Below are positions 26,887 through 34,605 of a DNA stretch of 50,301 nt, in pieces; position 1 is the first letter of the stretch; every line of letters begins with the position of its first letter. Location: the NCBI GenBank assembly GCA_014859375.1, contig JACUUH010000013.1, positions 1 through 50,301 of the forward strand. Reading direction: 5' to 3'. Source of the DNA: Gammaproteobacteria bacterium (GTDB lineage Bacteria > Pseudomonadota > Gammaproteobacteria > Nitrosococcales > Methylophagaceae). The notes beneath the pieces are model-generated. The model was not told the DNA's origin, ran no database searches, and was given only the letters and a program-made list of their open reading frames with translations. The position numbers were made by a program, and so were the translations under genes.

Positions 26887-27201
26887 TTAGTCGAGATATG
26901 AGCAACAATAATCAACAAGCTCTGTCACAACCAGATCAAATGATGAATCACCCGGCACATTAAACGCTTCGCCACCATTAACGGTGTTCCACGCATCGCT
27001 GCCGGCAAGTTTATAGCGTAATTGTCCTGCTAAAATTTCCATTAACTCTGGTTGTGCCGTGCCAAATGTGTATTCACCCGGCATCATAATACCCAAGGTT
27101 TTAGTGCAGCCATCAGCAAACCTAACTGTTCGGCTTGTCACATTACCATTGAAATAGACATTGGCTTCACGTGTAACGGTGATATTGTTAAATTCAGACA
27201 T
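26887..27201 (-). CDS. ppnP: Pyrimidine/purine nucleoside phosphorylase PpnP
   Basis: This 104-residue cupin of the UPF0345/PpnP family carries 'ANVYFNGNVTSRTVRFADGCTKTLGIMMPGEYTFGTAQPELMEI' and 'EAFNVPGDSSFDL', close in pattern to E. coli YaiE/PpnP. PpnP splits many nucleosides with phosphate to give ribose 1-phosphate and free base. It lies 9 bp after ubiK on the same strand, so the two may be co-transcribed. The family has about 95 residues, so this copy is slightly long at the N terminus. Confidence 0.9.
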   Translation of the reverse strand: MSEFNNITVTREANVYFNGNVTSRTVRFADGCTKTLGIMMPGEYTFGTAQPELMEILAGQLRYKLAGSDAWNTVNGGEAFNVPGDSSFDLVVTELVDYCCSYLD

Positions 27202-27210
27202 GCTCGTCTC

Positions 27211-27483
27211 TTAATTGTTATTTTCTAATTCCGCAACACGTTGCACTTGTTCTAATTCCGCAACACGCTGCTCTAGGGCTTCCAACTTTGAACGGGTGCG
27301 ATGTAAAACCTGAGTTTGAACATCAAACTCTTGCCGCGTGACCAAATCAAGCTTGGCAAATGTTGCACTTAATGCGGCACGAATGTTTTTTTCGACATCT
27401 TGTTGCATCTCTGTAAAGCTTGCAGGCATAAGCTTAGTGATCGCCTGAACGACTTCTTCCAGTTTTTTAGGATCTAACATCAT
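27211..27483 (-). CDS. ubiK: Ubiquinone biosynthesis accessory factor UbiK
   Basis: This 90-residue protein reads MMLDPKKLEEVVQAI and 'RAALSATFAKLDLVTRQEFDVQTQVLHRTRSKLEALEQRVAELE'. It matches the UbiK/YqiC pattern of an N-terminal amphipathic helix and a C-terminal coiled coil. UbiK helps assemble the soluble ubiquinone-synthesis complex with UbiJ. The end holds an internal duplication: the 9-residue unit ending QRVAELE occurs twice, encoded by an 18-nt exact repeat at 27223-27240 and 27250-27267. The ATG at 27483 has AAGG 7 nt upstream. Confidence 0.85.
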   Translation of the reverse strand: MMLDPKKLEEVVQAITKLMPASFTEMQQDVEKNIRAALSATFAKLDLVTRQEFDVQTQVLHRTRSKLEALEQRVAELEQVQRVAELENNN

Positions 27484-27597
27484 TTTTTATCCTTATATCT
27501 TTTTGCCAGCCATTCTACCATTAGTCAGCATCGTTAATCGCTCGATATGATAAATTGTCACATTATTAACACGTAATTATTGTTCCAGGAGAAAAGC

Positions 27598-28086
27598 ATG
27601 ATTCAATCTGCTGTCACCGACTTGCTTAATCAGCATCAGTTTAACTACGACATTATAGAAATTCCGTTATCAGACGATAAAAAACCGATTCGACAATTAG
27701 AAGACTTATTACAATCACAACACCGTGATCCTAATTCCGTTGTAAGAAGCGTGTTATTTAAAAAGAATTCTGGTGGTTTTACCTTGCTAGCCGTTGCAGG
27801 CATTGGTCGTGCTGATTGGGCATCATTACGTAAACACCTTGGCGAACGTAAACTGCGTATGGCTGAATATGATGAAGTAAATGAAGCTACCGGTTACATT
27901 GTGGGTGCCGTTCCACCCGTCGCTTTACCTGACACAATTCAAGTCCTGGTTGATGATAGTGTGAGCGAATTTGATACCGTCATTATTGGCAGTGGTGTAT
28001 TGGGTTATGCCCTATCGCTTGCAAGTGCTGATTTACTGACATTGTTAGCCGAGTGTGATCGTGGTCAGTTTGTTAAAACTGAATAA
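27598..28086 (+). CDS. YbaK/ProX-type aminoacyl-tRNA editing domain protein
   Basis: This 162-residue protein has a YbaK/ProX fold: 'VVRSVLFKKNSGGFTLLAVAGIGRADWASLRKHLG' and 'ATGYIVGAVPPVALP', then 'VIIGSGVLGYALSLASADLLTLL'. Members hydrolyse wrongly charged tRNA in trans. The usual catalytic Lys of YbaK could be Lys55 or Lys56 in 'LFKKNSG'. ATG 27598 is set by AGGAG at 27587-27591. The gene stands alone; its upstream gap is shared with divergent ubiK. The amino acid it edits cannot be told. Confidence 0.83.
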   Translation: MIQSAVTDLLNQHQFNYDIIEIPLSDDKKPIRQLEDLLQSQHRDPNSVVRSVLFKKNSGGFTLLAVAGIGRADWASLRKHLGERKLRMAEYDEVNEATGYIVGAVPPVALPDTIQVLVDDSVSEFDTVIIGSGVLGYALSLASADLLTLLAECDRGQFVKTE

Positions 28087-28153
28087 CAGTTATGCTGGAA
28101 TTATTTAACCAAAAATTCAAGATAAGATATGTGTAGTAGTGTCATTACCAAGG

Positions 28154-28225
28154 GAAACTATCACAATGCTGGTTCAAACTATTGATGGTGTTCAAACTGT
28201 ACATAATCATTTGGTGTTGCATTAG
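28154..28225 (+). pseudogene. Duplicated 3' end of the BON lipoprotein gene
   Basis: These 72 bp align without gaps to 14412-14483, the last 24 codons of the BON gene. They read ETITMLVQTIDGVQTVHNHL then VLH and TAG, against ETITMLVHTIDGVHTVHNHL and LTR there. No upstream BON sequence, signal peptide or ribosome binding site precedes the fragment, so it is a remnant rather than a gene. It lies directly past the end of the truncated CRP-like gene (28260), at what looks like a rearrangement junction. Confidence 0.85.
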
Positions 28226-28259
28226 ATTAGACCATTGCTGTGATATCTATTTCGGCTGC

Positions 28260-28814
28260 TCACCTTGTTACAGGCTTCAGCCCCATGTTATCGTCGTATG
28301 GTATATGACTCAAAAGATAATCAACTAAACGAAACGTGGCGTTATGCAAGGTCAGTCGATCCACTTCGTTAATCATCCAATGCAATCTTTGACTTAATTT
28401 AGCCAATAAATGCATTGATAGTTCATTAGACGTACTAACAAGCTTTAGATAGGTTTTTGCATGAATCGCAATAACAACTGATGGTGCAAGCGCTATCGCA
28501 GAAACCGGAAAGCGTGAACCACCTGAAAACAACACTGCTTCGGCAAAGGTTTGTCCTGGACGAATGATCTCAAACACTTTCTCCTCACCATTGGGTGCTA
28601 ACCGTTGTAACTTAATGCCGCCTGAGATCAGTAAATAAATTGCGTTTAACTCACTTCCCTGTTCAAACAAGGTGTCATTCTCAGCTAAATGACAGACTTT
28701 TGCTGTGTGTAAAATCTGATCAAAACCGTCTTGATCCAAGGGTTGTAAAAGTATGCATTGCCGCATTGCATTGACAATCATGTCACTTGGCTCACTATTA
28801 TCTGTTTTTATCAT
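28260..28814 (-). pseudogene. CRP/FNR-family regulator lacking its DNA-binding domain
   Basis: The 184-residue frame has an intact cyclic-nucleotide-binding fold ('LFEQGSELNAIYLLISGGIKLQRLAPNGEEKVFEIIRPGQTFAEAVLF') and the long dimerisation helix ('ELSMHLLAKLSQRLHWMINEVDRLTLHNATFRLVDYLLSHIP'). CRP/FNR proteins normally continue with a winged helix-turn-helix of about 60 residues, but this frame stops after 'GLKPVTR'. The lost part is replaced by a stray BON-gene fragment 35 bp further on. It could still be a stand-alone sensor domain, but truncation by rearrangement is more likely. Start ATG 28814; no clear ribosome binding site was judged. Confidence 0.8.
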
Positions 28815-28840
28815 TTAACTATGATCCCAACAGTAAAAGA

Positions 28841-29006
28841 CTATATCCGCAATCATTGAACATGCAGATATGGCTAAAAATTTCCGTTCACCTTGAGCCC
28901 TGAGCTCGTCGAAGAGTCGAAGGGTTAGCTTACTTAGGTTCATGGTTCGACAAGCTCACCACGAACGGTAAAAGTAGCAAGCATCTTCAAGTTGATTAGG
29001 ACTATA
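28841..29006. repeat. Dispersed palindromic repeat, short copy (shared with 16265-16587)
   Basis: The ends are inverted: CTATATCC..CAATCATTGAACATGC on the left and GCATCTTCAAGTTGATTAGG..CTATA on the right. The core holds GAGCTCGTCGAAGAGTCGAAG and GTTCATGGTTCGACAAGCTC, which can fold into a long hairpin; a third shared piece is CCACGAACGGTAAAAGTAG. It lies between the CRP-like remnant and the hypothetical gene at 29031. It is the compact version, about 166 bp, and presumably closer to the ancestral element than the long copy. Confidence 0.72.
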
Positions 29007-29030
29007 AGTGAAAAATTCAATACAAAAATC

Positions 29031-29333
29031 TTATGAATCGGCATCTGGAAATAAGTGATCGATACTGGCTTGATCACCAACCAGCAATGCCAAGTCCATA
29101 TCAGCAAATTCACCATCAAAAGGACTCGCGCCAAATTGCATCGCCAAACTAGATGCTTTAGGTGCAAAATAAATCGCGGTATTCTGTGATTCTGAATCAT
29201 AGCTATAAAACACAGCCATGCCTAACGGCCGTCCAGCACCGACATATTTTGGCATGAACGCATCCATAATACGTTTCATCGTATCTTTAGCTTGTTCGCT
29301 GTCGGCTAACTCAATTGAATACCACGTTGTCAT
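29031..29333 (-). CDS. Hypothetical protein, 100 residues
   Basis: I do not recognise this protein. It reads MTTWYSIELADSEQAKDTM, then 'MPKYVGAGRPLGMAVFYSYDSESQNTAIYFAPKASSLAMQFGASP' and an acidic end. There is no signal peptide, membrane segment or cysteine. The alternation of charged and hydrophobic residues suggests a small alpha/beta protein, perhaps of the ferredoxin-like kind. ATG 29333 follows AGGAG on the minus strand at short spacing, so it is likely translated. It stands alone next to repeats on both sides. Confidence 0.7.
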   Translation of the reverse strand: MTTWYSIELADSEQAKDTMKRIMDAFMPKYVGAGRPLGMAVFYSYDSESQNTAIYFAPKASSLAMQFGASPFDGEFADMDLALLVGDQASIDHLFPDADS

Positions 29334-29648
29334 TTAATACTCCTAAACTAATTACGGTAAATAGTAACAACTAAAGACATGAAGTTTAAGCCTATCTTAA
29401 TTTATGTCGTTTATTTTGTTTGGTTTTGCTTATAATCGACTGAAAAATTACTCGATCCCGTCATTCCCGCAAAAGCCGGAATCCAAGGATAGCGACTAAA
29501 TTTACTGCCTATGGATCCCCGCTTTCACGAAGATAACAAAAGATGGTTTTCTACAAATTGAAGTGCCATGGCTATAAATGCGGTAGTCTTAAGTGGGCTT
29601 ACTTTTAACATACTCATAAAATACCTATATTCTAAACATTAACGACCA
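29334..29648. repeat. Gap with a degenerate CGTCATTCCCGC-type repeat (29452-29525)
   Basis: This 315-bp gap between divergent genes contains CGTCATTCCCGCAAAAGCCGG (from 29459) and, after about 40 bp, GGATCCCCGCTTTCACGAAG (29513-29532), which form an imperfect inverted pair of a widely distributed bacterial repeat type. The following AACAAAAGATGGTTTTCTA also occurs, with few changes, at 45247-45265 after a similar CCGCATTCGCGCGGATGAC. Apart from this and the two promoters, nothing stands out. Confidence 0.5.
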
Positions 29649-30086
29649 ATGGATTACTTGACAGAGCTCGGCTTGATCGGCCTTTTTATTGCTGCGTTTT
29701 TAGCTGCGACTATATTGCCACTCAGCTCTGAAATTGTATTAACAGCGCTATTAGTTAACGGTTTTTCTCAAGCTTTAGTCATTTTCACGGCAACACTAGG
29801 CAATGTTCTAGGATCACTAAGCAATTATGGCTTCGGCTATTGGGCAAGCTTAGGTATCATCAAAAAGTGGTTAAAAATGTCTGAACATGAGTTTGTTCAA
29901 GCTGAGCAACGTTTTAACAAATATGGCCTTTTTTCTCTGCTTTTTGCATGGGTCCCTATTATCGGTGATCCATTAACTGTTATGGCGGGTGTCTTACGTA
30001 TTAATCTTTTGTGGTTTTTGTTATTAGTAACACTAGGTAAATTAATACGCTATGTCGTGATTAGCCACTTTGTTATGTCAAGCTAA
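29649..30086 (+). CDS. YqaA/DedA-like (VTT-domain) membrane protein
   Basis: This 145-residue membrane protein has helices near 7-30, 38-58, 96-113 and 118-138. The DedA/YqaA-type features are 'AAFLAATILPLSSEIVLTALL' and 'GNVLGSLSNYGFGYWAS', then 'FNKYGLFSLLFAWVPIIGDPLTVMAGVLRI'. The latter resembles the conserved [F/Y]xxxG...R.....GxxxG segment of VTT proteins. Members are proposed lipid scramblases or transporters of undecaprenyl phosphate or other lipids; this short YqaA subgroup is uncharacterised. Start ATG 29649. Its end overlaps the convergent hypothetical gene by 9 bp. Confidence 0.85.
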   Translation: MDYLTELGLIGLFIAAFLAATILPLSSEIVLTALLVNGFSQALVIFTATLGNVLGSLSNYGFGYWASLGIIKKWLKMSEHEFVQAEQRFNKYGLFSLLFAWVPIIGDPLTVMAGVLRINLLWFLLLVTLGKLIRYVVISHFVMSS

Positions 30087-30608
30087 ATTATCAAACACCT
30101 GTTTGGGTTTATTCTGTACAAATATAGTTTCCTGCAAGGTATCAACAGAAATTGCATTAATGGTTACAAGCTCGTACAACCAATAATAAAAGCCGCCTTC
30201 AAACACACGATAACGCCACTGATATTGACATTGAATAAAGTTATTATCTATCGAAGCTAAAATTTGAGCTGGCCTTACTGAATTTTCTTGTCCAGTGTAC
30301 GCAATCATTGTTGTGCTTAAGTCTATGTTAAAGCGATCTATTTGGAGAAGGTTATCATCACTGTATTTATAACTTAAACGGTTTCCTAGCACATCATCGC
30401 CTTGCTTATCGATGATGCAGTGTTGATCACAGATATAAAAACTAGTGTCTCGCCCTAATACCCTTGTGTTTGGTAACTTAGTTCGCGCCTCAACATGATG
30501 CGGCTCGCGCTGACTTTTATCCCATTGCTGAATGATAATTTGAACTATAACAATACTCATAGGCGGCAAGGGATGATGTTGCATAGAAAACTGCTTATTG
30601 TACGCCAT
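30078..30608 (-). CDS. Hypothetical protein, 176 residues
   Basis: I do not recognise this. It reads MAYNKQFSMQHHPLPPMSIVIVQIIIQQWDKSQ, later 'LGRDTSFYICDQHCIIDKQGDDVLGNRLSYKYSDDNLLQIDRFNID', and 'FEGGFYYWLYELVTINAI'. There is no signal peptide or membrane helix; the mixed beta pattern suggests a soluble cytoplasmic protein. Two cysteines (near residues 59 and 63) might be coincidental. It ends inside the 3' end of the convergent YqaA gene (9-bp overlap). Length and codon use look coding, but no family name is offered. Confidence 0.65.
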   Translation of the reverse strand: MAYNKQFSMQHHPLPPMSIVIVQIIIQQWDKSQREPHHVEARTKLPNTRVLGRDTSFYICDQHCIIDKQGDDVLGNRLSYKYSDDNLLQIDRFNIDLSTTMIAYTGQENSVRPAQILASIDNNFIQCQYQWRYRVFEGGFYYWLYELVTINAISVDTLQETIFVQNKPKQVFDNLA

Positions 30609-30719
30609 TAACTCTTTCTACTAATAGAGTATTCGAGCACACATTGACGCGTCTTGTACCAAGACTAAACGGCAAGCTGTAAACTAATGTTCTTAATTAA
30701 TTTTACGTCTGAGTGCATC

Positions 30720-31298
30720 ATGAAAAAAATCTGTGTCTATGCCGCATCAAGTCCTAACATTAGACCAACGTTCTTTGATGCCACACAAACACTAGCCAAA
30801 CTGTTTGTAGAAAACAATATTGAATTAGTATTTGGTGGTGGAGCCAAAGGATTAATGGGTAAACTGGCTGATACTGTCATTGCACATAATGGCAAGATCA
30901 AAGGCATCATGCCCCAGTTTATGAATGAAGTTGAATGGGCACATAAGGGTGTTACCGATTTCGAGTTTACTCAAACTATGCATCAACGCAAAGCCCGCTT
31001 TCTTGAAGATATTGACGGATTAGTTGCCTTACCGGGAGGCTGTGGCACTTTAGAAGAATTGTTGGAAGCAATTACCTTGAAACGCTTAGGTCAATTCACC
31101 AAACCCATCGTTATACTTAATACCGACAATTATTATCAACCATTAAAAGACATGCTCAATAAAAGTGTTGAAGAACAATTTATGCATACCAAGCATCTTG
31201 ATATGTGGTGCTTTGTTGATGAGCCGGAACAGGTTATTGATGCCCTCAAAAATGCACCAAGCTGGAGTGCTGAAGCCATTAATTTTGCCAACAAATAA
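30720..31298 (+). CDS. LOG-family nucleotide 5'-monophosphate nucleosidase (TIGR00730)
   Basis: This 192-residue Rossmann-fold protein starts 'KKICVYAASSPNI' and carries 'FGGGAKGLMGKLAD' near residue 40 and the active motif 'ALPGGCGTLEELLE' near 104, with Arg in 'HQRKARF' just before. LOG proteins split a base from nucleoside 5'-monophosphates to give ribose 5-phosphate; plant and some bacterial members act on cytokinin nucleotides. ATG 30720 is chosen over 30687 because it begins the family's conserved first strand. The 52-bp gap to the esterase gene could allow co-transcription. Confidence 0.85.
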   Translation: MKKICVYAASSPNIRPTFFDATQTLAKLFVENNIELVFGGGAKGLMGKLADTVIAHNGKIKGIMPQFMNEVEWAHKGVTDFEFTQTMHQRKARFLEDIDGLVALPGGCGTLEELLEAITLKRLGQFTKPIVILNTDNYYQPLKDMLNKSVEEQFMHTKHLDMWCFVDEPEQVIDALKNAPSWSAEAINFANK

Positions 31299-31349
31299 GC
31301 AAATATTGATTACACTACTCGGCTAAATTAACTAACCTTGTATATATAC

Positions 31350-32018
31350 ATGACCGAATTATTAGCTCACGTTGAACTTGAAACCAATCCAAATCCAGAT
31401 GCATCTGTTATCTGGTTGCATGGCTTAGGTGCTGATGGCCACGATTTTGAACCGATAGTTGCCCAACTTCACTTACCCAGTGATGCTGCCATTCGTTTTA
31501 TCTTTCCTCATGCCCCGTCTTTGCCTGTTACCATCAATAATGGCATGGTCATGCCTGCCTGGTATGACATCGTTGAAATGAACATTGATCGAAAAATTGA
31601 TGACGTTCAATTAAAAAAGTCGGTTAATGCTGTGATTGATTTTATTCATAATGAAATCTCACGTGGCATCGCCAGTGATCGCATTATTATTGCGGGCTTC
31701 TCTCAGGGTGGTGCAGTTGCATTTGAAACCGCATTAGCCTTTCCACAAAAATTAGCAGGACTGTTGGCCTTATCAACCTATTTTGCAACTAAAGACAGCA
31801 TTCAATATCACCCCACTAACCAAAACTTACCGATTGCTATTCATCATGGTGAATTTGATCCGATCGTACCAATGCGTTTAGGTGAAGCCAGTTTTGCGTT
31901 ATTGTCTTCGAAGGGCTATCCAGTTGAGTTCAAACGTTATCCCATGGAACATTCTGTCTGTCGTCAACAAATAGCAGATATCCGTCAGTGGTTGATTACT
32001 ACACTTGATATTAATTAA
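31350..32018 (+). CDS. Carboxylesterase/phospholipase (EstB-type alpha/beta hydrolase)
   Basis: This 222-residue hydrolase has the triad Ser118 in 'AGFSQGGA', Asp170 in 'GEFDPIVP' and His201 in 'PMEHSVC', with the opening 'VIWLHGLGADGHDFEPI'. Members hydrolyse short-chain esters and lysophospholipids; some are thioesterases. ATG 31350 is taken as start, with a TTG at 31338 also in frame. The last seven bases, including the TAA, coincide with the left terminal repeat of the MITE at 32012-32252, so the final residues and stop codon probably came from that insertion. The protein is nonetheless of near-normal length. Confidence 0.87.
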   Translation: MTELLAHVELETNPNPDASVIWLHGLGADGHDFEPIVAQLHLPSDAAIRFIFPHAPSLPVTINNGMVMPAWYDIVEMNIDRKIDDVQLKKSVNAVIDFIHNEISRGIASDRIIIAGFSQGGAVAFETALAFPQKLAGLLALSTYFATKDSIQYHPTNQNLPIAIHHGEFDPIVPMRLGEASFALLSSKGYPVEFKRYPMEHSVCRQQIADIRQWLITTLDIN

Positions 32019-32252
32019 CCTCAGTTCTGGATAAGCACAGCCATCCAGCACCTTTGTTTTAGCGGCTATCCGCGTTAGATTTTCTTGCAATAGCTGGGCT
32101 ATTGCTACATAAATCTGCCTTGATATCCACTAAAACAAAGGCACTGGTTATGTGATTAAAACTGGTTTTAGTGGTTTCACCAGCTATTTGTTGGTAAGTC
32201 ATTGTTCGTTATAGGGTAGCTGACTATTCTTATCCAGAACTGAGGTTAATTA
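32012..32252. mobile_element. 241-bp MITE-like element with perfect 24-bp terminal inverted repeats
   Basis: Bases 32012-32035 are the exact reverse complement of 32229-32252. Inside, 32045-32094 and 32098-32147 are complementary over most of 50 nt around a 3-nt loop, with the perfect 8-bp tip GCAATAGC/GCTATTGC; the right 80 bp are not palindromic. There is no coding frame. Exact 48-bp and diverged partial copies occur at 14675-14722 and 7110-7180. The combination of terminal repeats, small size and multiple copies indicates a non-autonomous transposable element. Target duplication could be TA or TTAA, hidden in the repeat ends. It separates the esterase and ppiC genes. Confidence 0.85.
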
Positions 32253-32281
32253 TTTTTTTGATTTAACTGGAGTATTTTGAT

Positions 32282-32560
32282 TTGGCCAGAGCAGCTGCAC
32301 GTCACATTTTGCTTAAAACAAAACAAGAAGCTGACACTATTAAACAGCAATTAGCCAACGGTGGTGACTTTGCCAAACTCGCTAAAAAATATTCAATCTG
32401 CCCTTCTGGCAAAAAAGGTGGTGATTTGGGTGAGTTTGGACCGGGTACAATGGTGAAAGCGTTTGATAACGTTGTATTCAAACTCCCTGTTCTGAAAATA
32501 CATGGTCCGATTAAAACCAAGTTTGGCTATCACTTGATTCAAACGATTTATCGCAATTAA
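32282..32560 (+). CDS. ppiC: Parvulin-type peptidyl-prolyl isomerase (first copy)
   Basis: This 92-residue cytoplasmic PpiC/parvulin begins '[13 protein letters not shown]' and has '[29 protein letters not shown]' and '[12 protein letters not shown]', matching the single-domain PpiC of E. coli. It isomerises X-Pro bonds. The start is TTG 32282, with GGAG 9 nt upstream; there is no ATG in frame. A paralogue lies at 42720-43004. The MITE ends 29 bp before the start, so transcription probably starts near or inside the element's right end. The gene converges with the pseudouridine synthase gene, 6 bp apart. Confidence 0.9.
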   Translation: MARAAARHILLKTKQEADTIKQQLANGGDFAKLAKKYSICPSGKKGGDLGEFGPGTMVKAFDNVVFKLPVLKIHGPIKTKFGYHLIQTIYRN

Positions 32561-32566
32561 GTTAAT

Positions 32567-34231
32567 TTAAAACTCAGCATCAATTTGAAATTCGATCAGG
32601 CTATCACTGACAGGATGTTTCAAGGCTAAATAATCGGCATGAAGATGCAATCGATTGGCTTTTTTACCATAAAGATCATCGCCAACAATCGGCATATTTA
32701 AGCCTTTAACATGGGCTGAATGCACACGTAATTGATGAGTGCGCCCTGTTTTAGGATAAAAATAAACTTTGGTTTGACCGTTTTTAGTTTCAATAACATC
32801 CCAGTCAGTCTCTGCTGCTTTGCCATAGTCATAACAAACAAGTTGCCGTGGTCTATCATCTAAATCAACACGAATTGGTAAATTAATCGTGCCCCTTTGC
32901 TGATGTAATTCGCCATCTAATAACGCAACATAACGTTTTTTAACCGTACGCTGAATAAATTGTGTTTGCAGGTGTTTATTAGCTTGTTTGGTGAGTGCAA
33001 TCACCATTAAGCCAGAGGTAGACATATCCAAGCGATGCACAATAAGCGGGCCTGTTGCTGTTGGAAATGCATCTTTCATGCGTTGATAGACCGAATCTTG
33101 AATTGATTTTCCAGGCACTGACAACATGTCAAATGGCTTATTGATAATCACCATTACCTCATCCTGATAAACAATGTCGATGTCTTTATTGTGTGCTGGA
33201 TTGGCCAACAATGGATTTTCATCGACTAACATTCCCTCAAGCATGTGACTTAATATCGGCTGACACTTATTATTACAGGCCGAATAAAACTGCTTATGTT
33301 GTCTAATTTCTGATTTGGGTGATGCGCCCCACCAAAACTCAGCCATCGCTAATGGCTTCAAGTCATGTAAAAACGCATAGTGCAGCAATTTTGGTGCGGC
33401 ACACTCACCTGCTCCCGCTGGTGGAGTATCTCCAAATAAGTCACTAATGCTTTTATAGTCACCTGAACTATTTAAAAAGCGATACTGTTCGAATAAGTTT
33501 TTCTGTAGTGATACTGACAGTGTTTTACGTTTATTTTTTAATGCATCTATTGGTTCGATGAAAGATGCTAAAGCCTGTTTGACGGCATTAATCCGATCAT
33601 CCCAATGCTGAGTAAGCAATTCCAGTTGTTTCTTTTGAATAATACTTTCATTGGCTAATTGCTGACACAGTAGTTCATAGCCTTTTGGACTGAGTTGTCT
33701 TAGACCTTGCTGGCGTTGTTGTTTTCTGTGTTTTCGTCCTTGTATCATCGCCTCTCGATGGGCTTGAATATGCTGTTGAGATAAGGCAATTTCTTCAGCT
33801 AAAGTGTGCTGGTGATGTTTAATTTTAGGATTCGATTCTAACTGTTGGATCAACACATTAAGCTGCTGAATAACGGCTTGTTGCTGTTGAAAAAAACTAT
33901 TTTCAGTCAACATATCAAATACCGGTGGTACAAAATAAGACCACTTATTCGAGTCTGCTAACTTACCTGAAAATGCTGCCAGATAACCAAGCTCGCCCTG
34001 TTTGTTTTGCACCAGTAATACACCAAACATTTTGCCAATTGCACTGTCTACATCGCCAGTTAAGCCAAAATTGTGCTGCCATTGCGTCTGTGTTGACAGG
34101 TAATCTTGTAACTCCTGTGCAGCTAATACACACAGCGGATGTGGCGCATAATAAAAAGGAAATGTAAATTTCTCCGGCAAATCAACACTGTCTAACGTGT
34201 GTTTGAATGTATGGAAGCAGCCGTCTTGCAT
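32567..34231 (-). CDS. RluA-family RNA pseudouridine synthase with long N-terminal extension
   Basis: This protein has 554 residues. The C-terminal 210 are an RluA catalytic domain: 'IVYQDEVMVIINKPFDMLSVPG', the catalytic Asp in 'HRLDMSTSGL', 'KRYVALLDG' and 'PKTGRTHQLRVHSAHVKGL'. The first 340 residues lack a recognised catalytic motif. They contain a Gln-rich coiled-coil stretch (about residues 110-235) and the segment 'GECAAPKLLHYAFLHDLKPLAMAEFWWG', known from long RluA-like proteins. It would convert uridine in rRNA or tRNA to pseudouridine. It converges with ppiC 6 bp away and starts near the structured element at 34401. Confidence 0.87.
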   Translation of the reverse strand: MQDGCFHTFKHTLDSVDLPEKFTFPFYYAPHPLCVLAAQELQDYLSTQTQWQHNFGLTGDVDSAIGKMFGVLLVQNKQGELGYLAAFSGKLADSNKWSYFVPPVFDMLTENSFFQQQQAVIQQLNVLIQQLESNPKIKHHQHTLAEEIALSQQHIQAHREAMIQGRKHRKQQRQQGLRQLSPKGYELLCQQLANESIIQKKQLELLTQHWDDRINAVKQALASFIEPIDALKNKRKTLSVSLQKNLFEQYRFLNSSGDYKSISDLFGDTPPAGAGECAAPKLLHYAFLHDLKPLAMAEFWWGASPKSEIRQHKQFYSACNNKCQPILSHMLEGMLVDENPLLANPAHNKDIDIVYQDEVMVIINKPFDMLSVPGKSIQDSVYQRMKDAFPTATGPLIVHRLDMSTSGLMVIALTKQANKHLQTQFIQRTVKKRYVALLDGELHQQRGTINLPIRVDLDDRPRQLVCYDYGKAAETDWDVIETKNGQTKVYFYPKTGRTHQLRVHSAHVKGLNMPIVGDDLYGKKANRLHLHADYLALKHPVSDSLIEFQIDAEF

Positions 34232-34400
34232 CGTGATATAAAGCCAATGTCGAAGTGAAAGTCGAGTTACATTCTAGCACCAGATCGTGATTAAGATAGC
34301 GCTTGTTCAGTCTGGGGCTTTAATGTCATAGTGAGCGAGAAAAGTATTACGTCTTCCAAGAGATAATCTAGGGTCTGTTGATCTGTCATCGCCACCCCTG

Positions 34401-34605
34401 CTGGAGCTGTTTTTTGGTCGAACAAGACGGAAATGATGTAATGTAGTTATTCTACATAAGTCATTTCCAACGCTGTGGGGCGGAAAAACAGCCCCAGCCC
34501 TCCGGGTTGTGATTGAGAAACCGTCACCCGGTGTTGCTCGTCATTCACTTGGAACAACCAAGCTTCATTGCTCGCGCCTTGGTTGACGGTTTCTCAATTC
34601 ACAAC
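34401..34605. repeat. Highly structured intergenic element: two nested palindromes
   Basis: Palindrome 1 pairs 34401-34414 with 34484-34497 (CTGGAGCTGTTTTT against AAAAACAGCCCCAG), then GGAAATGA (34429-34436) with TCATTTCC (34461-34468), and an inner ATGTAG/CTACAT (34441-34457). Palindrome 2 pairs 34506-34527 with 34582-34605 with few mismatches and holds the small hairpin CTTGG/CCAAG (34548-34562). The two are 8 bp apart and end 11 bp before the LEA-protein ATG, placing its ribosome binding site AGAGG just outside. No protein frame is evident. It may be a mobile repeat unit or a structured RNA leader; the sequence cannot settle which. The preceding bases 34232-34400 show nothing else clear. 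Confidence 0.75.
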
